A stretch of 11,733 nt of DNA from an uncultured Granulosicoccaceae bacterium (GTDB lineage: Bacteria > Pseudomonadota > Gammaproteobacteria > CALCKW01), in contig CALDHJ010000447.1 in NCBI GenBank assembly GCA_937941555.1, positions 1 through 11,733 of the forward strand. The letters are read 5' to 3'. The notes under the pieces are model-generated. The model made no database searches, was not told the origin of the DNA, and saw only the letters and a list, made by a program, of their open reading frames with translations. Below are positions 6,444 through 11,733 of this stretch, one piece after another. Made by a program: the position numbers and the translations under genes. Numbering within the stretch: the stretch's first letter is position 1; each line of letters opens with the position of its first letter.

Positions 6444-8036
6444 ATGAAACTGTTGTTGTCGTCGGTTGTGGTGTTGGCCCTGGTCTGGTTGTTCCTGATC
6501 CGACCGGACCAGATTGCCGAAACCGAAAAAGTCCGACAACAGTTGGCCTTTGAAGCGGATTCCTTGAGCCAGGCGCTTAAGCTTGAAATGGAAAAATACC
6601 GCCTCGCATCGGTGTTGCTGACACAGACCGCCAACATCAACGCCGCCCTGACAAGCAACGCGACACGCGGAGAAGACAGCGCGCAAGTGCTCGACCGCAT
6701 CAGCTATCTGCAAGCCCTCTCCGGTGTGAACGCCCTCGCGATTTTGCGGCGCGGCGAGAGCGTGAGCCTGCCAGCCCTCGCGCTGCCGCCCGCGTTGCTG
6801 CAGAGCGGACACTGGCAAAACGGCGTGCAGCGCGCCTTTCACGGCAGCCTCGGGCGCGCCTATTTCAGTGACCCTGAGGGCCGGCCGCACTATCTGTTCT
6901 TTACGCCGGTCTTCAGCGAGGGCGGCGGCGCACCCCAGGCTATCCTCATCGCACTGATCGATCTCGGCCCGATCCGGGACCGCTGGGAGAGCTCGGCGCA
7001 CCGCGTGGCGCTCTGGTCGGACGACGGTGAGTTGCTGTTCGACAACCGAATCACAGCCCCCGGCAACCCGATCAGCATCGCACGCGAGCACCGGCAACTC
7101 GACGCCGTACTCCGCGTGACGGGCTCAGCGCCCGATTTTTTCGGGCCCGGCATGCTGCGCGGCTTCATTGCCGCCTTGTGCTTGTTGCTCGGTGTGGTGC
7201 TGCTGCTGAAGCAATCAGAGCGGCGGCGCCTGCTGGCCGAACTCGCCGAGCAACGGGCCGGCGAAGCCGCGCGACTCGAGCGCGAAATCAACCAACGAAC
7301 GCACGAACTGTCAATCGCCCAGAACCAGCTCGTGATGACCGAGAAAATGGCCCTGCTCGGCCAGATGTCGGCCTCGATCAGTCACGAGATCAACCAGCCA
7401 CTCGCCGCCATCAAGAATTACGCAAGCGCGTCCCTCCGATTGATGAAAGCCGGCAACACCACTGCCGTCAGTGACAACCTGAACACCGTTGAATCCTTGA
7501 CCGAGCGTATCTCCCGCATCGTCGTCCACCTGCGCAGCTTTGCCCAACAGGAACCGTCAACAGTCAAACCGGTGTCAATCGGCCCTGTGGTGGGCAAGGC
7601 TGTCAGCGAATTTCTCGACCGCTTCCCGAGTGCCGCCGACGTTCTGCACTACGCACCGCCAGCCCACCCGATCTGGGTCCAGGCCGGTGAAATCCGCTTG
7701 CTGCAAGTGCTTGGCAACCTGCTCAGCAACGCACACGACGCCTGCCAAGCGGCAGACAACACCCCGCCGAGCATCACGATCACCATCGCCGATGGCGACG
7801 ACCACGTCTGTGTGTCGGTCATCGATACCGGCCCGGGTATCGATAACGCAATTGCCGACACCCTGTTCGACGCGTTCGTCAGCAACCGCGCTGCCTCTGA
7901 CGGCATGGGACTGGGCTTGACGATCTCGCGATCATTCGTCGAGAGCATGGGCGGCACGCTGACCATCAACGCCAAACACCCGGGCGGCACCCGTTTTGAT
8001 ATTGTATTGAAAACGCTATCGAGCCCGTCCGCATGA
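6444..8036 (+). CDS. dctB: membrane sensor histidine kinase, DctB-like
   Basis: This 530-residue inner-membrane kinase has a first helix at about 2-20 and a periplasmic sensor region at about 21-235, probably Cache-like as in DctB. A second helix lies at about 237-258, then a coiled-coil linker (about 260-300), a HisKA domain with phospho-acceptor His314 in SISHEINQPLAAIKNYA, and the ATPase domain. That domain shows the N box (NLLSNAHDA, Asn425 and Asn429), G1 DTGPGI (461-466) and G2 GMGLGLTIS (from 487). The HEINQPL signature is typical of the DctB group, which senses C4-dicarboxylates in known cases; the ligand here is not shown. The stop overlaps the next gene's ATG (ATGA, 8033-8036), so kinase and regulator are coupled. 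No ribosome site precedes the ATG; the upstream GTACCCT could be a -10 of a nearly leaderless message. Confidence 0.93.
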   Translation: MKLLLSSVVVLALVWLFLIRPDQIAETEKVRQQLAFEADSLSQALKLEMEKYRLASVLLTQTANINAALTSNATRGEDSAQVLDRISYLQALSGVNALAILRRGESVSLPALALPPALLQSGHWQNGVQRAFHGSLGRAYFSDPEGRPHYLFFTPVFSEGGGAPQAILIALIDLGPIRDRWESSAHRVALWSDDGELLFDNRITAPGNPISIAREHRQLDAVLRVTGSAPDFFGPGMLRGFIAALCLLLGVVLLLKQSERRRLLAELAEQRAGEAARLEREINQRTHELSIAQNQLVMTEKMALLGQMSASISHEINQPLAAIKNYASASLRLMKAGNTTAVSDNLNTVESLTERISRIVVHLRSFAQQEPSTVKPVSIGPVVGKAVSEFLDRFPSAADVLHYAPPAHPIWVQAGEIRLLQVLGNLLSNAHDACQAADNTPPSITITIADGDDHVCVSVIDTGPGIDNAIADTLFDAFVSNRAASDGMGLGLTISRSFVESMGGTLTINAKHPGGTRFDIVLKTLSSPSA

Positions 8037-9361
8037 TCAGTGCAGCGGACATCGCCATCATTGATGACGATGTCGACTTCTCCACATCCCTGGCCCAACT
8101 GCTCGAGGTCTCGGGGTATACCGTTGAATGTTTCCGCTCGCCACACGAGGGCCTCAGCGCTTTACCGCTGGATTTTCCGGGTGTGGTCGTGCTCGATGTG
8201 CGCATGCCGCGCCTCGCCGGCACAGACGTGCTGGTTCAGTTGCTCGAACGCGACCCGACGCTGCCGGTCATTCACGTCACCGGCCACGGCGACATCCCCA
8301 TGGCGGTCAACGCGCTCAAGGAAGGCGCCTACGGTTTTTTCACCAAACCGCTGCAAACCGACGATTTCCTGCGCGACGTCGGCCGGGCGTTGTCCGCGCG
8401 GCGCACCGAACTCGAACGCCGCGACCTCGCACGGCAGCTCGAAATGCGCGACGACCTCCCGCACCACATCATCGGCAGCTCCGACGTCATGGTCTCGCTG
8501 CGCCGAAGCATCCTCAGCATCGGTTCGGCTGGCGTTGACGTGCTGATCACGGGCGAAACCGGCACCGGCAAGGAGCTCGTGGCGCAGGCCCTGACCCGGG
8601 TCTCCGCGCGCCGGGACGCACCCTTTGTGGCGGTGAACTGCGGGCTGCTCGACGACGGCAACGGCGTCGACGTGCTCTTCGGCACCGAGACTCTGCTTGC
8701 CTCGGGGGAGACGGTTGTCAAACCCGGTCGCTTCGAACAAGCCAATGGCGGCACACTGCTGCTCGACGAGATCGAAAGCATGCCGTTTGCAATGCAGGTG
8801 CGCTTGTTGAGGGTATTGCAGGAGCGCACGCTCGAGCGCGTCAACGGCAACACCGAAGTCGCGCTCGATATCCGCATTCTCGCGACCACGAAAGCCGATT
8901 TGTCGAACCTTGTCGAACAAGGCACATTCCGAAGCGACCTCTACTACCGCCTCAACGGCGCGGTCCTTTCAGTACCGCCGTTGCGCGAGCGGGCGGCAGA
9001 CCCGGTGATTCTGTTTGAACACTTCCTCCGCCAACAGTCGAGTGCAACCACTGAGGTCTCACCGAGCCTGATGAGCGATTTGCTGAGCCACGACTGGCCG
9101 GGCAACGTGCGAGAGCTGCAAAGTGCCGCCAACCGCCTCGCGGCCGGCCTCGCCGTTTTCAATGACCAGCCGGAGGGCCAGGCCCGCAAGAACAGCTTGT
9201 CGGCGCAGGTGGCCGCTTTTGAAAAAGACCTGATCGAAGCGGCCCTGTCGCACAACCAGGGTTCGATCAAGCGCACGATGCTCGACCTCGATGTTCCGCG
9301 CAAAACGCTCTACGACAAAATGACGCGACACAACCTGCGCCGGGAACCGTTTCAGTCCTGA
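8033..9361 (+). CDS. dctD: NtrC/DctD-type response regulator lacking the GAFTGA motif
   Basis: This 442-residue protein has three domains. The receiver (1-120) has acidic pocket Asp11-Asp12, phospho-acceptor Asp55 in VVVLDVRMP, Thr83 and Lys105. The AAA+ domain (about 145-375) has Walker A GETGTGKE (174-181), Walker B LLLDEIE (Asp245-Glu246), the arginine-finger segment FRSDLYYRLN and SVPPLRER. The C-terminal Fis-type helix-turn-helix has GSIKRTMLDLDVPRKTLYDK. The layout and length are those of DctD, the partner of DctB. The loop that should read GAFTGA, between LFG (215-217) and GRFEQANGG (232-240), reads LLASGE at 221-226 with no change in spacing. That motif contacts sigma-54 in family members, so this protein may activate another polymerase form or act as a repressor. 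ATP use seems preserved. dctD is used for overall family only. Confidence 0.94.
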   Translation: MISAADIAIIDDDVDFSTSLAQLLEVSGYTVECFRSPHEGLSALPLDFPGVVVLDVRMPRLAGTDVLVQLLERDPTLPVIHVTGHGDIPMAVNALKEGAYGFFTKPLQTDDFLRDVGRALSARRTELERRDLARQLEMRDDLPHHIIGSSDVMVSLRRSILSIGSAGVDVLITGETGTGKELVAQALTRVSARRDAPFVAVNCGLLDDGNGVDVLFGTETLLASGETVVKPGRFEQANGGTLLLDEIESMPFAMQVRLLRVLQERTLERVNGNTEVALDIRILATTKADLSNLVEQGTFRSDLYYRLNGAVLSVPPLRERAADPVILFEHFLRQQSSATTEVSPSLMSDLLSHDWPGNVRELQSAANRLAAGLAVFNDQPEGQARKNSLSAQVAAFEKDLIEAALSHNQGSIKRTMLDLDVPRKTLYDKMTRHNLRREPFQS

Positions 9362-9541
9362 ATCCCGCGTTGTCTGTCCCCAGGCCGTGCTTGTCCGAAT
9401 AACCACACACTGTCTGGCGCAAAAGGGGTCAATATCCACCCATGAATGTGCTGGACGCCCGGGCGCAGGCTGCACAACAATTCACATTCCGTCAGCACAG
9501 TGCCATTCAGCGCCAACTGGCCAGGCACCCAGAGACTGAAC

Positions 9542-10543
9542 ATGCTACACCGCGCCCTCATCATCGCCGCCGCGATCACGGCAAGTCTGCCCGGCCAGGC
9601 ACACGCCGCCGACTGCCAGGACGGTGAGATCCGCATTCGATTCAGCCACGTCACGAACACGGAAAAAAACCCGAAAGGCATCGCCGCCGAGTTGCTGAAA
9701 CAACGCGTCAATCGCGAGATGGACGGCAAGGCGTGCATGGAGGTGTTCCCGAACTCCGAGCTCTACGACGACAACGATGTACTCGAAGCGTTGCTGCAGG
9801 GCGACGTGCAATTGGCCGCGCCTTCGCTCTCGAAATTCGAAACCTTCACCAAGGCATTTCGCCTCTTCGATCTGCCGTTCGTCTTCAAGGACATTGCCGC
9901 CGTCGACCGCTATCAGGCCTCGCCCGAAGGCAAAGCCCTGCTCGATTCCATGCAGCGCAAGGGCCTGCAGGGCCTGGCCTATTGGCACAACGGCATGAAG
10001 CAGTTCTCCGCAGACCGCCCGCTGCTGTCACCGGCCGATTTCAAAGGACTGAAATTTCGCATACAGCCCTCCACCGTGCTCGATGCGCAATTCCGCGCCC
10101 TCGGTGCGACCCCACAGCGCATGGCCTTCTCCGAAGCCTACGATGCGCTTGCACGCAACATCATCAACGGCCAGGAAAACACCTGGTCGAACATCTACAG
10201 CCAGCGGTTCCACGACGTACAAGACGGCTTCACCGAATCGAACCACGGCATCATCGACTACCTGGTGGTCACCTCAACCAACTGGTGGTCCAGTCTGCCT
10301 GCCGACACCCGGGCGCAGTTCAGTGACATCTTGCGCGACGTCACGGTCGAGAGTAATGCCGCATCAACGGCCATCAACCAGGAAACGCGCCAGCTCATCA
10401 TTCAGTCCGGCAGCCCCGTCCGAGCACTCACCATCAGCCAGCGCGCTGCATGGGTCGAGGCGATGAAACCCGTTTGGCGCCAATTCGAAAACGACATCGG
10501 ACGCGACACCATTGCGCAGATCACGGACCTGTCCGAACCCTGA
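9542..10543 (+). CDS. dctP: TRAP transporter solute-binding protein, DctP family
   Basis: This 333-residue periplasmic receptor would bind an organic acid and hand it to a TRAP permease. A signal peptide (about 1-22, ending AHA) precedes a mature start ADCQDGEIRIRFSH. The DctP pattern is clear throughout: NSELYDDNDVLEALLQGDVQLAAPSL (within 62-94), LAYWHNGMKQ, GLKFRIQPS with the substrate-carboxylate Arg173, and INGQENTWSNIYSQ around Asn213. It resembles Pseudomonas DctP, a C4-dicarboxylate receptor, so succinate, fumarate or malate is a likely but unproven ligand. The ATG at 9542 is chosen because the signal peptide starts there and AGAGA lies 6 bases ahead; the frame from 9446 adds a polar non-signal stretch. 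The 180 bp before it hold no terminator and no good sigma-54 site. No dctQ or dctM follows, which is unusual. Confidence 0.95.
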   Translation: MLHRALIIAAAITASLPGQAHAADCQDGEIRIRFSHVTNTEKNPKGIAAELLKQRVNREMDGKACMEVFPNSELYDDNDVLEALLQGDVQLAAPSLSKFETFTKAFRLFDLPFVFKDIAAVDRYQASPEGKALLDSMQRKGLQGLAYWHNGMKQFSADRPLLSPADFKGLKFRIQPSTVLDAQFRALGATPQRMAFSEAYDALARNIINGQENTWSNIYSQRFHDVQDGFTESNHGIIDYLVVTSTNWWSSLPADTRAQFSDILRDVTVESNAASTAINQETRQLIIQSGSPVRALTISQRAAWVEAMKPVWRQFENDIGRDTIAQITDLSEP

Positions 10544-10565
10544 CGGCCGGGCCGTGATGTCCCCC

Positions 10566-10602
10566 GCGTAATCCACCAAGGTACCTCGGCGCGACATTAC
10601 GC
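10566..10602. promoter_or_regulatory. dyad between dctP and the TAXI gene
   Basis: GCGTAAT (10566-10572) and ATTACGC (10596-10602) are perfect inverted arms 23 bp apart. They are nearly concentric with the palindrome AGGTACCT (10579-10586). The position, about 95 bp ahead of the TAXI start, suits an activator site. It could also be an RNA stem after dctP. No T-run follows. Confidence 0.4.
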
Positions 10603-10626
10603 ACCCCAAAAAAACCACAACACCCG

Positions 10627-10644
10627 CACGCAGCCCCCTGCGTG
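10627..10644. repeat. hairpin in the 5' region of the TAXI gene
   Basis: CACGCAG and CTGCGTG pair perfectly around a CCCC loop. No T-run follows on the plus strand. A run of seven A (10608-10614) precedes it, so a leftward terminator is conceivable, but the T-run would be about 12 bases from the stem. It may be a processing or stability hairpin between dctP and the next gene. Confidence 0.4.
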
Positions 10645-10695
10645 GGACCGCGTGCGCCCATCAATCACCCCAACCAACGACAACAGGAAGACACC

Positions 10696-11676
10696 ATGCA
10701 AAGCAAAAAACTCCTCCTCGCTGCCGCCGTTGCCGCGACCTGCTCCATCGCCCAAGCCAACGACCGCAGCGGCTGGCCGGAAAGTTTCACCGTCGGCACC
10801 GCATCACAAGGCGGCACCTACTTCGCCTACGGTTCAGGCTGGGCCAACCTCGTCGCGCAGGAACTGGGCCTCTCGGGCGGCGCTGAAGTCACTGGCGGAC
10901 CGATGCAGAACATGGCACTGGTCCACACCGGCGACGCCTCCTTCGGCATGACCACACTCGGGCCTGCGGCCGAGTCGATCAACGGCAACAACCCGATTGC
11001 ACCGGGCTTGCCAATGGACAACGCCTGCGCGATGTTCCCGATGTACCAGACGCCTTTTTCGGTGACGACCCTGTCGTCTTCCGGCATCGAGTCCATCGCG
11101 GATATCCCGGCTGGCGCCAAGATCGGATTCGGCCCGGCCGGCTCGACCTCGGACACCTACTTTCCGCGCATGATGGAAACCCTCGGTGTCGACTTCGAAC
11201 GCCGTAACGGCGGCTGGTCCGATCTCGGCAGCCAACTGCAGGACGGCCTGCTCGACGTCATCGCCTTCGCGGCCGGCGTTCCGGTACCGGCGGTGAGCCA
11301 GTTGGAAGTGCAAACCGACGTGAACATCATCGAGTTCACAGCCGAAGAACAGGCAACCATCCAGGGTGCTTTCCCGGTCGCCGAGTTCAGCATTGCCGCC
11401 GACACCTACACGACACTCGAAGCGGATGCGCGTTCAGTGTCCATGTGGAACTTCTCCATCGCTAACTGCGACCTGCCGGCCAGCCTCGTCGAGGCCGTGG
11501 TTGATGTCGTCATGTCTGATAACGAGCGCATGGTCAGCATCCACAAAGCGGCGCGTTCCACGGTCACCGAGAACTGGGACAAGAACACCGTCCTGATGTG
11601 GCACCCCGGTGCGGCCAAGTGGTTCAAAGAGAACGCCGGTGCAGACATTCCGGACGATCAGATCCACGGCATGTAA
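10696..11676 (+). CDS. TRAP transporter solute-binding protein, TAXI family
   Basis: This 326-residue periplasmic protein is of the TAXI type, which is unrelated in sequence detail to DctP and normally feeds a fused TRAP permease. A signal peptide (about 1-21, ending AQA) is followed by the family opening FTVGTASQGGTYFAYGSGWA. Other marks are NMALVHTGDASFGMTT, the GAKIGFGPAGSTSDTY segment, a DVIAFAAGVPVPAV stretch and the C-terminal HPGAAKWFKENAG. The ligand is unknown; glutamate or other carboxylates are reported for some members. The ATG at 10696 has AGGAAG at 10685-10690 and begins the signal peptide. The frame from 10642 adds a non-signal sequence and is rejected. The matching permease is expected just beyond the right edge. 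Sharing a locus with DctP and the kinase/regulator suggests common control. Confidence 0.93.
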   Translation: MQSKKLLLAAAVAATCSIAQANDRSGWPESFTVGTASQGGTYFAYGSGWANLVAQELGLSGGAEVTGGPMQNMALVHTGDASFGMTTLGPAAESINGNNPIAPGLPMDNACAMFPMYQTPFSVTTLSSSGIESIADIPAGAKIGFGPAGSTSDTYFPRMMETLGVDFERRNGGWSDLGSQLQDGLLDVIAFAAGVPVPAVSQLEVQTDVNIIEFTAEEQATIQGAFPVAEFSIAADTYTTLEADARSVSMWNFSIANCDLPASLVEAVVDVVMSDNERMVSIHKAARSTVTENWDKNTVLMWHPGAAKWFKENAGADIPDDQIHGM

Positions 11677-11683
11677 GTAAGGC

Positions 11684-11698
11684 GCGGTCACTGACCGC
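11684..11698. repeat. short palindrome after the TAXI gene
   Basis: GCGGTCA and TGACCGC are separated by one base, eight bases after the TAXI stop. It could be an operator or a small RNA stem. Confidence 0.4.
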
Positions 11699-11708
11699 AC
11701 TGCGTCGC

Positions 11709-11733
11709 ATCACCCTGCCCTCTGCGGGGTGAT
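11709..11733 (+). other. hairpin cut by the window edge
   Basis: ATCACCC (11709-11715) and GGGTGAT (11727-11733) pair perfectly with an 11-base loop. The sequence ends exactly at the last paired base, so a following T-run cannot be seen. It could be an attenuating terminator between the receptor and the expected permease gene. Confidence 0.4.

Noticed and set aside
9442..9627. 61-codon frame overlapping the dctP start
   Set aside because: It becomes an Arg-rich out-of-phase shadow inside dctP and has no ribosome site.
10643..10657. Possible sigma-54 site TGGGAC-N5-GCGC before the TAXI gene
   Set aside because: Only the GG and GC dinucleotides fit; the TTGC element is missing and the site overlaps a perfect hairpin. 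A similarly poor GG/GC pair near 9452 was also dropped.

Overview
The window is GC-rich (above 60% by eye) chromosomal DNA from a Gram-negative bacterium, most likely an environmental or marine gammaproteobacterium. The reasons are a DctB/DctD-type two-component pair, a DctP protein resembling the Pseudomonas one, a TAXI-type TRAP receptor, a LysR/methylmalonate-semialdehyde dehydrogenase pair, and intergenic repeats with a TGTGGGA(A/G)CGACGTCC core. The placement is inference from family resemblance, not from a marker gene. No rRNA, tRNA, transposase, phage gene or CRISPR array was seen.

Layout. The left edge (1-243) holds at most the tail of a rightward gene and a rightward terminator-like hairpin. 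A leftward pair follows: an unrecognised 51-residue protein that overlaps by 4 bases the start of a GNAT acetyltransferase. A small DUF1304-type membrane protein runs rightward and converges on a leftward LysR regulator. That regulator is divergent from mmsA, with a clear dyad operator between them. mmsA ends in a strong terminator, followed by about 370 bp of non-coding DNA carrying two copies of a 120-bp direct repeat and several hairpins. A leftward HisC-like aminotransferase is next, divergent from two tandem GFA (zinc-binding) proteins.

The right half (6444 to the end) looks like a transport and sensing locus. It has a membrane histidine kinase (DctB-like) overlapping by 4 bases an NtrC/DctD-type response regulator, then a DctP solute receptor, then a TAXI-family solute receptor. 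No TRAP membrane subunits lie inside the window. The kinase probably senses an organic acid in the periplasm, and the regulator probably controls the receptors and a transporter beyond the right edge.

The most notable observation is that the response regulator keeps its phosphorylation and ATPase motifs but has lost the GAFTGA loop that contacts sigma-54. No convincing sigma-54 promoter is visible in front of the receptor genes. Other points worth checking are the orphan DctP placed next to a TAXI receptor, the translationally coupled 51-residue protein, and the repeat pair after mmsA.
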